From CAYOHG01 sp964465125 (GTDB lineage: Bacteria > Planctomycetota > Phycisphaerae > UBA1845 > Fen-1342): DNA of 64,000 bases. The position numbers and the translations under genes were made by a program. Positions 28,195 through 37,923 of the stretch are shown piece after piece. The notes under the pieces were generated by a model. That model saw only the letters and a list, made by a program, of their open reading frames with translations, was not told the DNA's origin and did no database searches. Location of the stretch: NCBI GenBank assembly GCA_964465125.1, contig CAYXIO010000003.1, forward strand, positions 101,921-165,920. Direction: 5' to 3'. The stretch's first letter is position 1, and each line of letters starts with the position of its first letter.

Positions 28195-31100
28195 ATGCGA
28201 CGCCGTCTTGCCCTCATGAGCGTCCTGCTATTTTCGGCGAGCCTGCCGGCCTTCGCCTCGGCGTGGGCCCGGCTGGATCCACCGCTGGACGCGGCGCGTC
28301 AGTTGTATGACAAGCAGGAATACGCCGCGGCGAACGAGGCACTTCAGGCCGTTCAGCGCGACGGCCTGAGCAGCTCGGAACAGAAGGAATTCGACCGGCT
28401 CAAGCAGGTGCTTCCGGACGCCGTCGCGGGCCAGGAACGCGCGCTGCGCGAAAAGGCGGACGCGGACCGCGCCTACGACGCGGGCCGGCTCAACCAGGCC
28501 GACCAGCTCTACGCGTCGATCCTGATGAATCGCTTCGCAACCACCAAGATCCGCACTGAGGCGGCCCAGCAGCGTAAGCGCATCGCGGGCCAGCGTTCGG
28601 ACAGCGGCGGCTCCGCGACCCAGGTGAAGCCGGTCAGCGACGTGCAGCCGGCCGGCGACTCCAAGTCGTCGCAAACGGGCGGCACGAGCGGAACCCTTCA
28701 GCCGATGGCGCCCGTACCGGCCCAGCAGCCGCCGCCCGCCCAGCAGCCGCCGCCGGCGAACTCCGGCGTCTCGGTTGGAACCAGCGCTCCCCCCGCGCCG
28801 CAGGGCATCATTGAGGAGCTTCAAAGCCGCGACGAGCTGCTCTGGCAGCGCGCCGTCGCGAAGATGGAAGAGGCCGCCGTCCGGATCGAGGAGGCCATCG
28901 CCGCGGAGCGCTTCGACGAGGCCCGTCGGCTGGCCGAGACCGCCTTGCAGATGATCGAGGCGAACCGCGGATACGCTCAGCCGCCCAGCCGGTACGAGAA
29001 TGCCCGGCAGCGTGCCATGGAGCTGAAAGCCCGCGTCGACTCGGCCTACGAGCAATACAGCATCGATTCCGCCACGCGCGAGCAGGCGGAGATCGCAAGG
29101 CTGATCGAGGAACGCCGCATTCAGCAGGAGCAGCAGCGCCGCGAAAAAGTCGATCAGCTCTTCCGCACCGCGGACCAGCTCGACAAGGAGCGGCGTTTCC
29201 GCGAAGCCGCGGAGGCGATGCGGCAGGTGCTGCACATCGATCCGGCGAACACCCAGGCGCGTTTCCTGCTCGAAAACTACGAGGAGCTCGCCGGGCTCAA
29301 CGAGCAGCAGATGATCCGCTCGGAATACGAGCGCGAGTCTCAGTCGGTCATGCTCCAGGCCGACGAGACGCGCATTCCCTGGAACTACGACGTGCTCTAT
29401 CCGCGCAACTGGCTGGACATCAGCGCGCGGCGCGACAAGACCGGCGTTCCCCGGCCGGGCGAGGATTTCGAGCTCAACCGCCGACTGGAGGAAGTGCAGC
29501 CCGAGATCAGCGTCGAGAACGAGCCCTTCGAGCACCTCCTGGGCGACCTGGTCGAACTGAACGACATGAACCTGGCCATCGACTGGGAGGACCTGCGCGA
29601 CGCCGGCGTCGAACCCGACACCCCGGTCAGCCTGAATCTCAAGGACGTCAAGCTTCGCACCGTGCTGCGCGAAGCGCTCTCCCAGGCCGGCGGGCGGACG
29701 CCGCTCGGCTATGCGGTTTCCGACGGGCTGCTTCGCATCGCGACGCGCGAGAAACTCGCCCGCGACAAGTTCGTCATGGTGCACGACGTGCGCGACCTGA
29801 TCATCAAGATCCCGCGCTTCCGCGAGGCGCCGGTCCTCGATCCGCAGGTATCGTCCGCCGTCGTCAACGTCGATTCGTCCATGATGTTCGCCAACTCGAT
29901 CGCCCCGGCGCCCGATCCGCGCGAGCTCGGCGCTGCGCTGGCCGAAGATCAGACCGCCGTCTCGCAGCTCATCGACATGATCCGCTCGATGGTCGAGCCC
30001 GAATCGTGGCGCGAGACCGGCGGCGGCGAGGGCGCGATCCGCGAGTTGAACGGCGAACTGATCGTCTACAACACCTCGGACGCGCACCAGCAGATTCGCG
30101 ACCTGCTCGGACAGCTCCGCGCCCAGCGCGCCCTGATGATCTCCGTCGAAGCCCGCTTCCTGACCGTCGGCTCGAACTTCCTCGAGGAGATCGGCGTCGA
30201 CCTCGATTTCGTCTTCAACGCCGGCACGGCCGGTTTCGATCCGGCGTTCAACGCGCAGCAGGCCCCGATCGTCGATCCGTTCACCGGTTCGCAGGTCCTC
30301 ATGCCGCGAACGTTCTCGCAGATTGGCGCGGTGCCCGCCACGCCCGCCTTCGGCGCGCCGCTCACCCAGGGCACGCCGGCCCAGCCCTACTTCAACTCGG
30401 GCCTGGTGCCCGCGCGCGGCGGCATTCCGCCGAGCTTCAACGATATGACCCCGATCCCCGTTCAGAATGGCTCGCTCGGACTCGCGGATCCGGTCGCGCT
30501 GAATACCGGCATCCCCGGCTCGATTTCGCAGGCGTCCAATTTCGGCCCCGCGATCCAGATCGCCGGCTCGTATCTCGACAACCTCCAGGTCGATTTCCTG
30601 ATCCGCGCCACGCAGGCCAACCGGCGTTCGAGCATCGCCCAGGCCCCGCGCTTGATGCTCTTCAATGGACAGCGCGCCTGGGTCGCGATCCGCCGCAGCC
30701 GCCAGTATGTCAGCACGGTCACTCCGACCGTCGCCGAAGGCGCGGTCGGCGTGCAGCCGCAGTTGGCCACCATCGACAGCGGCACGGTGCTGGACGTGGA
30801 GGGCACGATCAGCGCCGACCGCAAGTACGTCACGCTCACCGTTCGAACCGGCCTGTCCGAAGAGCCGCAGCTCGATCGATTCCAGGTGCAGCAGGCCAGC
30901 GGAAATTCGCCTGGCATTTTTGTGACCACCACCGACCAGGTCATCCGCAGCCTGCGGACGACCGTCTCGGTTCCGGACGGCGGCACCGTCCTGCTGGGCG
31001 GCCTGAAGCAGTCCGGCGAGATCGAGGTCGAGGCCGGCGTGCCGATCCTGAGCAAGATTCCCATCCTCAAGCGCGCGTTCACCAACACGAGCAGCGTCAA

Positions 31101-31203
31101 GGACACGCAGACGCTGCTGATCCTGCTGAAGGCCAAGATTCTGATCCAGCGCGAGGCCGAGGAAGAGGCGTTCCCGACGCTGAGTTCGGCCACCGGAGGC
31201 TGA
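28195..31203 (+). CDS. Secretin (GspD/PilQ superfamily) with TPR-like N-terminus
   Basis: This is a 1002-residue outer-membrane secretin. The start is ATG 28195, with GGGAGAG seven bases upstream and a signal peptide ending near AFASAWA. Residues about 20-140 are TPR-like, followed by a proline/glutamine linker (about 175-200) and a charged coiled-coil stretch (about 215-400). An STN/N0-like domain occurs near 430-530 (VENEPFEHLLGDLVELN). The secretin core runs from about 640 to 985, with VPDGGTVLLGGLKQSGE and VEAGVPILSKIPILKRAF. It could serve type II secretion or pili; no gsp or pil partners lie nearby. Confidence 0.92.
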   Translation: MRRRLALMSVLLFSASLPAFASAWARLDPPLDAARQLYDKQEYAAANEALQAVQRDGLSSSEQKEFDRLKQVLPDAVAGQERALREKADADRAYDAGRLNQADQLYASILMNRFATTKIRTEAAQQRKRIAGQRSDSGGSATQVKPVSDVQPAGDSKSSQTGGTSGTLQPMAPVPAQQPPPAQQPPPANSGVSVGTSAPPAPQGIIEELQSRDELLWQRAVAKMEEAAVRIEEAIAAERFDEARRLAETALQMIEANRGYAQPPSRYENARQRAMELKARVDSAYEQYSIDSATREQAEIARLIEERRIQQEQQRREKVDQLFRTADQLDKERRFREAAEAMRQVLHIDPANTQARFLLENYEELAGLNEQQMIRSEYERESQSVMLQADETRIPWNYDVLYPRNWLDISARRDKTGVPRPGEDFELNRRLEEVQPEISVENEPFEHLLGDLVELNDMNLAIDWEDLRDAGVEPDTPVSLNLKDVKLRTVLREALSQAGGRTPLGYAVSDGLLRIATREKLARDKFVMVHDVRDLIIKIPRFREAPVLDPQVSSAVVNVDSSMMFANSIAPAPDPRELGAALAEDQTAVSQLIDMIRSMVEPESWRETGGGEGAIRELNGELIVYNTSDAHQQIRDLLGQLRAQRALMISVEARFLTVGSNFLEEIGVDLDFVFNAGTAGFDPAFNAQQAPIVDPFTGSQVLMPRTFSQIGAVPATPAFGAPLTQGTPAQPYFNSGLVPARGGIPPSFNDMTPIPVQNGSLGLADPVALNTGIPGSISQASNFGPAIQIAGSYLDNLQVDFLIRATQANRRSSIAQAPRLMLFNGQRAWVAIRRSRQYVSTVTPTVAEGAVGVQPQLATIDSGTVLDVEGTISADRKYVTLTVRTGLSEEPQLDRFQVQQASGNSPGIFVTTTDQVIRSLRTTVSVPDGGTVLLGGLKQSGEIEVEAGVPILSKIPILKRAFTNTSSVKDTQTLLILLKAKILIQREAEEEAFPTLSSATGG

Positions 31204-31216
31204 TCGGTCGCTGCGC

Positions 31217-32200
31217 ATGAATCGACGTTTTCTCAGGCAGGCCTGCCGCTTCGCGACGGGCCTGTTTCTTGCGCTGACCAACGCCCGGGCCTTCGCACAG
31301 TTTCCGCCGCCCGACGCGCCGACACCCGCCAGCGCCGCCGCCCGCCTGCCCGCTCCTGACGGCGCGCGGCCGTACGGGCCGGGCGTCTACATCGATTGGG
31401 AGCACACCCGCGTACTCGTCGACGCGGTCAGCCTCGGCGCGGGACCGCCGATCGAATTCCTGGCGTGCTTCCCCGGCAAATCGCACGAAAGCCTGCTGCT
31501 GATTCAGTGCAGCGCGCGGAATCTCTACGAGGCACTCGGGCTGGCCGGGTTCGAGCCGGGCCGGCCGCCGCAGTGGGACACCGAAGGGCGCCCCAGCGCT
31601 CCCGCTTCCGGCGATCTCGTGGACGTTCAGCTTGAATGCCTGGTCGACGGCGGCCTCCGCCGCGTCGATGGCTTCGAGTGGCTGGTCGATCTGCTCAGCG
31701 AGCAGAACGTGGCGCCGCGCGCCTGGGTATTCAGTGGGTCGCTGAGGCGTTCGGATGGTTCGCTGGCGGCTGACATCACCGGCGAGGGATTCGCTCTGGT
31801 GGACATGCCGGGCGCGCTCTTCTCGCTGAGCCGTCGCCGGGCCAGCCGGGACGGCGAACTGTGGGCCGCGGCCCGCCCCGGCGCGATCCCCGCGGCCGGT
31901 ACGCCCGTTCGGATCGTGCTGTCGCGAGCGGCCGCACGGACGCATGCGCTTGCGCTGGACCAGCGCGGCGATCTGCGCGTGAACGGGCGAATCACCGACG
32001 TTGCCGACGTGATCGACCTGGTCGTTCAGTGCCGGCGGCTCGCGCCGGCGGAGCCCGTGTCCATTTGGATCGAATCGCCGCTCAAGACCGACGCGATGGC
32101 GCTGCTCGACGCCCTGCGGCGCGCGGAAATCGGGACGGACGCGCTGAAACTCGAACGCCCGGCCAGTCAGCCGTCCGGCGAGCCGCTCAGTCGACCTTGA
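31217..32200 (+). CDS. Exported YdjY-domain protein with ExbD-like C-terminal domain
   Basis: This is a 327-residue protein with a signal peptide (residues about 1-28, ARAFA-Q). Residues about 50-125 match the YdjY pattern: GVYIDWEHTRVLVDAV, IEFLACFPGKSHESLLLI and LGLAGFEPG. The last 80 residues (LALDQRGDLRVNGRITD, VSIWIESPLKTDAMALLDAL, EIGTDALKL) resemble the periplasmic domain of ExbD/TolR without its membrane anchor. It follows the secretin stop by 13 bases, so it is likely co-expressed. The role is unknown; an envelope accessory of the secretin is the simplest guess. It overlaps the convergent regulator gene by 14 bases. Confidence 0.7.
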   Translation: MNRRFLRQACRFATGLFLALTNARAFAQFPPPDAPTPASAAARLPAPDGARPYGPGVYIDWEHTRVLVDAVSLGAGPPIEFLACFPGKSHESLLLIQCSARNLYEALGLAGFEPGRPPQWDTEGRPSAPASGDLVDVQLECLVDGGLRRVDGFEWLVDLLSEQNVAPRAWVFSGSLRRSDGSLAADITGEGFALVDMPGALFSLSRRRASRDGELWAAARPGAIPAAGTPVRIVLSRAAARTHALALDQRGDLRVNGRITDVADVIDLVVQCRRLAPAEPVSIWIESPLKTDAMALLDALRRAEIGTDALKLERPASQPSGEPLSRP

Positions 32201-32579
32201 GATTCAGCAGCGCGCTGGCGCGTTCGAGCAACGTGATCTTGTTGACGGGCTTGCTGAGAAACGCGTCCGCGCCCAGCTCGCGGGCGCGCTCCATGTCGCC
32301 CAGTTCGTTCAGCGCCGTGACCATGATGATCGGGATGTTCGCGTAACGCTCGTCCTGCTTGAGCTGGCGGCAAATCTCGAAGCCGCTCCGCTTGGGCATC
32401 ATGATGTCGAGCAGGATCAGGTCCGGCCGATCCCGCCGCACCGCCTCGAGCGTCTGCTCGCCATCGAGAACGCGCTGCACCTCCACGTGCAGCGGTTCCA
32501 GGTAGGCTTCGAGCAGCTCAATGATCTGCGGGTTGTCGTCGGCGATCAGGACCCGCCGTCGCGGTGCGGTACCGGCCAT
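32187..32579 (-). CDS. Single-domain response regulator (CheY-like receiver)
   Basis: This is a 130-residue receiver domain with no output domain. The acidic pair is D14-D15, the phospho-acceptor D58 (LILLDIMMPKRSG), the switch threonine T88 and the lysine K110 (FLSKP). The ATG 32577-32579 has GGAG upstream, and the frame upstream of it is not receiver-like. It could be a PilH/CheY-type diffusible regulator. No histidine kinase is in the window, so the partner is unknown. Confidence 0.9.
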   Translation of the reverse strand: MAGTAPRRRVLIADDNPQIIELLEAYLEPLHVEVQRVLDGEQTLEAVRRDRPDLILLDIMMPKRSGFEICRQLKQDERYANIPIIMVTALNELGDMERARELGADAFLSKPVNKITLLERASALLNLKVD

Positions 32580-32818
32580 CGTCAGCTCCCTGAGGGGCCC
32601 AACCCGGGCAGTTTCGCGGATTGCAGGCGAGGATGCAATCGTCGGCGGCGACCCGGCGGAACCCGGCTTCGATCCTCCCGTGCACGCGGCCGATTCTTGT
32701 CGGAACTCCTGGGTAATGGTACACTTCCAACGCCGCAAATGATGCTCCCGGCCCGGCGTGCAAGGTCGTCGTGGCAGGCGCGGCGTGGAATCCGCGGCAA
32801 GCGATCGGAGTACTCCGC

Positions 32819-33841
32819 ATGCGATCTGTCGGCAGCAAGACCCTCGTCCGCGCAACCCTCTTGCTCACCGCCCTATGCGCGATGACCGCCATCGGCTGCG
32901 GATCGGTTTCCGCGCTCTTCTCGTCGACGCTGTTCCCGCTCACCAGCACCGGCACGGCCGGCACCACCGGCGGAACCGTGGTCAGCTCGAGCGGCGGCTC
33001 GTTCGGCGGCGGCTCGGCCGTCGCGCTCGACCCGTGCGACGAGACGCTGGCGCGCAAGCGCATCAATATCTCGATGCGCAATGACGACACCGACGACTTC
33101 ATCCACTACTTCCTGATCCTGGTGGCCTTCGAGAACGGCGACGCCTATCCCGACGGAGCGGTCTGCCCGGACGACGCGTCGTTCTACACCGATTTCGGAT
33201 ACACCCGCATTCCTGACGGCGCGTTCCAGGAAGTCGGGAACATCTGCGTGTTCGGGCCGGCCTATGTCTATTTCCACGAGCAGGGCCGGTTCCAGCAGGC
33301 CGGCGGCGATCTCGCCTCCGGAATCGAACCCGCCGCCGGCAGCAGCAGTTCCTTCGATGCGTTCTTTTCCAGCAGCGGTGCGAACGTGCCCATACCGGAC
33401 CGGATTTATTTCCACAACCCCGGCACCGGCGACGGCGCGGCGCTGAAGGTCAGCCAGAACTCGCTCAACCCCTGTGGCGCCGTGGTGACCCTCAGCGGCG
33501 ACTCCGACTGCGAGCAGGACGGGTTCTACTACGTCGATCAGACCGACCAGCCGATCGGTTCGAACACACTCGGCGCCAACGCCAACCGCCGCGTGCCCAG
33601 CGAGATTCAAGGCACCGGCTGCGAGTGCCTCGCGTTCCAGGAGCCCTGGCACCAACTCGGCCTTCCGGGCACAGTGGCCACGACCGCGGCGTGCAATGAA
33701 TTCCTCCGCGGCGGCTCGATTTCGTACGTGTTCATCCGCCAGGACGCGAATCCGCCGTTCCCGCAGTTGCTCTGGCAGGTGCGCGACGACAGCGGCTCCG
33801 TGATTCACAGCTTCGATGACCGGGCCGACGTGGGGCCCTGA
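32819..33841 (+). CDS. Lipoprotein of unknown function
   Basis: This is a 340-residue predicted lipoprotein: MRSVGSKTLVRATLLLTALC...TAIG-C27, then a glycine/serine/threonine-rich linker to about residue 62. The rest is a compact domain with paired cysteines (for example CDETL, AVCPDD, GNICVFG, NPCGAVV, GDSDCEQD, GCECLAF) and aromatic phrases such as DDFIHYFLILVAFENGDAYPDG and GSVIHSFDDRADVGP. GGAG lies nine bases before the ATG. I do not recognise a family. The cysteines suggest a disulfide-bonded envelope domain. Confidence 0.75.
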   Translation: MRSVGSKTLVRATLLLTALCAMTAIGCGSVSALFSSTLFPLTSTGTAGTTGGTVVSSSGGSFGGGSAVALDPCDETLARKRINISMRNDDTDDFIHYFLILVAFENGDAYPDGAVCPDDASFYTDFGYTRIPDGAFQEVGNICVFGPAYVYFHEQGRFQQAGGDLASGIEPAAGSSSSFDAFFSSSGANVPIPDRIYFHNPGTGDGAALKVSQNSLNPCGAVVTLSGDSDCEQDGFYYVDQTDQPIGSNTLGANANRRVPSEIQGTGCECLAFQEPWHQLGLPGTVATTAACNEFLRGGSISYVFIRQDANPPFPQLLWQVRDDSGSVIHSFDDRADVGP

Positions 33842-33875
33842 GGCCGGCCGCGCCGCCTGATGCGATCGTCGGAAG

Positions 33876-33911
33876 CGCGGTTTGCCGGCGGCGGCGAGCC
33901 GCGTTTTCGTT
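33876..33911 (+). terminator. Probable terminator after the lipoprotein gene
   Basis: CGCGG (33876-33880) pairs with CCGCG (33899-33903) around a GC-rich loop and is followed by TTTTCGTTT. It sits between two convergent genes. Confidence 0.45.
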
Positions 33912-33955
33912 TGATGCGGCCGCGTTGGGCCGCGGGCATCCGTAATCGGGTTGGA

Positions 33956-34855
33956 TCAGTTCCGCAGCACCCCGGCATCACGCAGGAAGCGCTCGATCGT
34001 GCTCCAATACTCGCGCTCGTCGCGCGGACCGTCGTTGTGCCCGCCGCCGAGGTCGTAGAAGCGCCCGTCGCGCGCCAGCTTGAGCAGCGCCCGGCCGTGC
34101 GAATAGGGCACGATTTCATCGTGCTCGCCGTGCATGATCAGCACCGGCAGCTCGAGTGCCCGCAGCACACGGTCGGTGTCGAAGCGGTGCCGCACGAACA
34201 TCGCCGGAACAAGGTAGCGCGCCGCCAGGGCCGGCAGGCTCGTGAACGTGGACTCCAGAATGAGCGCCCGCGGAGGCCGCTGTCTCGCAAGCTGGGCCAT
34301 GACCCCGCCGCCGATCGAGCGCCCGTGATAGAAGATGCGGGTCAGATCCACCTCGGAACGCCGGGCGGCCTGGTCCAGAAACGCAACGGCATCGCCGACC
34401 AGCGCCGCCTCGCCCGGCGTACCGTCCGAGCGGCCGTAGCCGCGAAACTCGGGCAGCAGCAGCGAGATCCCCAGCCGCACGTAGCGACCGTAGGCTTCCG
34501 GATAGAAGTCGATCACCTCGCCGTTGCCGTGGCTCATGACCACGAGCGGACCAGGGTGCGACGCGTCGCAGCCGCGGCCGGGCATGAACCAGGCTTCGAC
34601 GCGCTGGCCGTCGCCGATGTCCAGCCAGAGCGATTCCGCGGCCGGGTGGCGCGGGACGAGGTCGGCGAGCTGCCGCTGTCCCCACGCCGGGAAAATCAGT
34701 CGTTCCTGAAACACCGCCAGGCTTCCGATCCAGATCAGGTAGAGAACCGCCAGCCGCAACGGCCAGCCCCTCAGCCAGCGCCAGCGGCGCTTTCGCAGCG
34801 CGGCCGCCGGCATCGGCTCGGCCGCGACACGCTCGTGCTCGCTCTCCGCAGACAT
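33956..34855 (-). CDS. Membrane-anchored α/β hydrolase
   Basis: This is a 299-residue protein. One N-terminal membrane anchor (LRLAVLYLIWIGSLAVFQERL) precedes an α/β-hydrolase fold: oxyanion region VVMSHGNGEV, nucleophile elbow GRSIGGG, acid HGEHDEIVP and catalytic histidine GGGHND. It resembles the YqkD/BEM46 group of uncharacterised serine hydrolases. Substrate unknown. It is transcribed divergently from cardiolipin synthase with a 93-base gap. Confidence 0.88.
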   Translation of the reverse strand: MSAESEHERVAAEPMPAAALRKRRWRWLRGWPLRLAVLYLIWIGSLAVFQERLIFPAWGQRQLADLVPRHPAAESLWLDIGDGQRVEAWFMPGRGCDASHPGPLVVMSHGNGEVIDFYPEAYGRYVRLGISLLLPEFRGYGRSDGTPGEAALVGDAVAFLDQAARRSEVDLTRIFYHGRSIGGGVMAQLARQRPPRALILESTFTSLPALAARYLVPAMFVRHRFDTDRVLRALELPVLIMHGEHDEIVPYSHGRALLKLARDGRFYDLGGGHNDGPRDEREYWSTIERFLRDAGVLRN

Positions 34856-34948
34856 CGCCCGGGATCATAACCGCGCCCGCGGCTTGCGGGCGGCGCACCG
34901 CCCGGCGGCCCGTTTGACACGCGCCGCACTCGCGCCAACACTCCCGCC

Positions 34949-36388
34949 ATGATCGCCGGGCTGCTCGTCGCAGCGCACACAGCCGTGATCCTGGTGATGA
35001 CCGTCGTGATTCTGCGGCGTCGGCAGGCGCCCATCTCGATGCTCGCCTGGATCTTCGCGATCTGGTCACTGCCGGTGATCGGAGTGCTGCTGTATCTGCT
35101 GCTGGGATCGACGCGGGTGCGCAGCAAGGTCAGCCGCAAGCGCCGCCGCGTACAGCACCTGCTCGCGCGCTTCTCGCGCTGGGCCGACCAGCACACCACG
35201 GAACTGTGCGCGGTCCGCGACTTCGCCCCGCCGGCGGACCTTCGCGGCGTGGAGCAACTGGGTCAACGGATCGGGCACATGCCCGCAACGGGCGGCAATG
35301 AGGTGCGCATCTACCACGCCGCCGACGACACGTTTGCGGCGCTCAGCTACGACATCCGCGCGGCGCAGCGGCACATCCACATGCAGTACTACATCTGGAA
35401 GCCGGACGAGACCGGTCGCCTGTTTCGCGACCTGCTGATCGAGAAGGCGCGCGAGGGCGTGGAGTGCCGCGTGCTGCTCGACGCGGTCGGTTGCCTCGGT
35501 ACCACCAGCCGCTTCTTGAGACCCCTGACCGAGGCCGGCGTGGAAGTCGCGTTCTTCCTGCCGCTCACGCCGCTGCGCCGGCGGCGCTGGAGCCTGAACC
35601 TGCGCAATCACCGCAAACTCGTGGTCGTCGACGGGCAGACCGCGTTCTCCGGCAGCCAGAACATCGGCGACGAGTATCGCGGGCGCAAGCGAAGGCTCAG
35701 CCCGTGGTTCGACAGCCACATGCGCGTCCGCGGCGCCGCGGCGCTCTTTCTGCAACAGGTGTTCGCCGAAGACTGGCTCTTTGCGACCCGAAAACTGCTC
35801 AGCGAGGATCGCTACTTTCCGCAGCCGGCCTCGCCCGGGGACTGCGTCCTGCAAATCCTGCCTTCCGGCCCCGAGCAGGACGCCAGCGCGCTGGCCGAGG
35901 TCGTATTCGCGGCGGTCTCGACGGCGCGGCGGTCCATCCGCATCGCCACACCCTATTTTGTTCCTGATCCGGCCCTGGAAATGGCGCTGCGGCACGCCTG
36001 CCATCGCGGCGTGCACGTGGAGCTGGTGCTCTCCAGCCGAACGGACGCACCGGCCGTGCTGTGGGCCGGACGCAGCTTCTACCCGGAGCTCCTGGACGCA
36101 GGGGTGGAAATCTACGAGTTCGACGGCGGCGTGCTGCACTCCAAGCTGATGACCGTAGACGATCGCTGGTGCATGCTCGGCTCGGCGAACATGGATGTGC
36201 GCAGCTTCCGGCTGAATTTCGAGATCACCGCGCTGATCTACGACGAGCTCGAGGCCGGCGCGCAATCGCGGCACATCGCCGCCTATATCAGCCGCGCCCG
36301 AAGGATCACGGCCCGCGACGCGTGGAGCCGGCCGTTCGGCGAGTCGCTGCTGATCGGCGCGGCCCGGCTGCTGGCGCCGCTGCTTTAA
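34949..36388 (+). CDS. cls: Cardiolipin synthase (phospholipase D family)
   Basis: This is a 479-residue membrane enzyme that joins phosphatidylglycerol units to cardiolipin. Two N-terminal membrane segments (residues about 3-22 and 31-52) precede two HKD motifs: NHRKLVVVDGQTAFSGSQN near residue 220 and LHSKLMTVDDRWCMLGSAN near residue 397. IWKPDETGRLFRDLL and QNIGDEYRGR are typical of bacterial ClsA. It has normal family length. Confidence 0.95.
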   Translation: MIAGLLVAAHTAVILVMTVVILRRRQAPISMLAWIFAIWSLPVIGVLLYLLLGSTRVRSKVSRKRRRVQHLLARFSRWADQHTTELCAVRDFAPPADLRGVEQLGQRIGHMPATGGNEVRIYHAADDTFAALSYDIRAAQRHIHMQYYIWKPDETGRLFRDLLIEKAREGVECRVLLDAVGCLGTTSRFLRPLTEAGVEVAFFLPLTPLRRRRWSLNLRNHRKLVVVDGQTAFSGSQNIGDEYRGRKRRLSPWFDSHMRVRGAAALFLQQVFAEDWLFATRKLLSEDRYFPQPASPGDCVLQILPSGPEQDASALAEVVFAAVSTARRSIRIATPYFVPDPALEMALRHACHRGVHVELVLSSRTDAPAVLWAGRSFYPELLDAGVEIYEFDGGVLHSKLMTVDDRWCMLGSANMDVRSFRLNFEITALIYDELEAGAQSRHIAAYISRARRITARDAWSRPFGESLLIGAARLLAPLL

Positions 36389-36432
36389 CGACTCTCTCGA
36401 CCAAGTCGGCGATACGCGCGTGGCAGAGTTCC

Positions 36433-36454
36433 CCGGCCCCCAAAAAGGGGGCGG
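36433..36454. terminator. Hairpin between convergent cls and flagellin genes
   Basis: CCCCGGCCCCC and GGGGGCGGG pair around an AAAAA loop (36432-36454). There is no clear T-run on either side, so termination is plausible but not certain. Confidence 0.35.
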
Positions 36455-36507
36455 GCGACGCGAGGAACTCACGCCGCCCGCCTGCGTGGTGATTGGGTAC
36501 TTCGCTT

Positions 36508-37923
36508 CTATCCGAGCAGCGCCAGAGCGTTCTGCGGCTGCTGGTTGGCCAGGGCCAGGGTCTGCGTCGAGGCCTGCACCAGGATCTGGGCCCGGGTCAG
36601 GTTGCTGGTCTCGACCGCGAAGTCGGTGTCGCGGATCAGGCTCTCGGCCGCGGTGGTGTTCTCCAGCGTGATCGCCAAGGCGTTGGCGGTCGTGTCGAGC
36701 GTGTCCTTCTGGAAGGCGCCGAGCCGTCCGCGGAGCGTCGAAATCTGATCCTGCGCGGCCCGCAGAATGCGCTGGGCGACGGCGAAGTTGCCGCTGGCGA
36801 CCGAATTGGCCTGCCCGCTGGAGAGCGACGCAAGCGACCCGTCGGAGGAGTTGCCCAGCTCGCCGGTGCTGACCGCCTGAACACCCAGGCTGGCGATGCC
36901 TTGCAGCGACAACGACGGCGAGATGGCGAAGTCGGCGCCGCCGCCGGTCACGTAGAACGTGCTCGTACCGAGCGCCGTTCCGAAGGACGAATTCAACTCG
37001 ATTTCGAGACTGAGCGACGAGCTGTTCAGCGACGCGACCAGTCCGTCGACCGAGGCCGAAACGCCGTTGATCAGCACGCTGGCGTCCACGCCGGTGTCAC
37101 GGGTCGGGGACGAGCCGCCGGTCACGGTGAAGGTGCCGTCCAGCGCCGTGACGCTGACAAACTGGTCGGCGCCGTAGTTGGTGCTGACCAACTGCAACGT
37201 CGAGCCGAGGTTGACGGCCGAGACGCCGGTCAGCTCCGTCACCGAGTTGATGGCGGTCGCGACGTCGGCGATGGCGGTGCCGGAGGCGAAGCTGAAGACC
37301 TCGGAGCCCAGGTTGCCGGTGACCTCCAGGGTGGTGGTTCCGTTTCCAGTGGCGGAGGCGGAGTAGGTCAGGCTGGCGAGCTGGGCCGACGCCGTCACCT
37401 CGACGACGACCGCGCGGCTGCTGCCGTTGGCGATGCGGGCCGAGTTGACCCGCACGCCGTCGAAGTCGCTGGTGTTGACGCTCGATGTGGTGTAGTCGAG
37501 TGTCCCGTTCAGCAGCTTCTTGCCCTGGAACTCCGTGTTACTGGCGATGCGGTTGATCGAATCGAGGATCGCGTCGATCTGAAGCTGATTCGCATCCGCC
37601 TCTTCTTCGCTGATGCCGCCCTCGTTGGCGCTGCGATCCAGCAGGTCCTCCATCTCGAGCAGCAGCTTGTTCACTTCGTCCAGCGCGCCCTCGGCGGTGG
37701 CGATGACGTTATTGGCCCGGCCGATGTTGTTCAGCGCGGCGCCGATCGCGACCTTCTCCGATCGCAGCGCTTCGGACGCAATCAGACCGGCCGGGTCGTC
37801 CTTGCCGGAGTTGATCCGCAAGCCGGTGCTGAGGCGCTGCAAGGACACGTTTAGCGCCTTGTTGTTGTTGCCCAGAATGCGCGTTGCGATCAAGGACGAA
37901 ATGTTGGTGTTGATGCGGCTCAT
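36508..37923 (-). CDS. fliC: Flagellin (copy 1)
   Basis: This is a 471-residue filament subunit. The N-terminal D0/D1 region SRINTNISSLIATRILG...LQRLSTGLRINSGKDDPAGL and the C-terminal TRAQILVQASTQTLALANQQ...LLG are canonical. The variable middle (about residues 170-300) contains a Flagellin_IN-like hook motif segment and repeats of GTTTLEVTGN type. GGAGG lies ten bases before the ATG. It is the distal gene of the block, 245 bases after the second flagellin, so it may have its own promoter; no clear σ28 site was found. Confidence 0.95.
   Translation of the reverse strand: MSRINTNISSLIATRILGNNNKALNVSLQRLSTGLRINSGKDDPAGLIASEALRSEKVAIGAALNNIGRANNVIATAEGALDEVNKLLLEMEDLLDRSANEGGISEEEADANQLQIDAILDSINRIASNTEFQGKKLLNGTLDYTTSSVNTSDFDGVRVNSARIANGSSRAVVVEVTASAQLASLTYSASATGNGTTTLEVTGNLGSEVFSFASGTAIADVATAINSVTELTGVSAVNLGSTLQLVSTNYGADQFVSVTALDGTFTVTGGSSPTRDTGVDASVLINGVSASVDGLVASLNSSSLSLEIELNSSFGTALGTSTFYVTGGGADFAISPSLSLQGIASLGVQAVSTGELGNSSDGSLASLSSGQANSVASGNFAVAQRILRAAQDQISTLRGRLGAFQKDTLDTTANALAITLENTTAAESLIRDTDFAVETSNLTRAQILVQASTQTLALANQQPQNALALLG

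Noticed and set aside
28228..31281. A 1017-codon open frame antisense to the secretin
   Set aside because: It is the mirror of a well-supported gene in GC-rich DNA; the translation is dominated by R, G, A, D and E with no domain, and no ribosome site precedes it.
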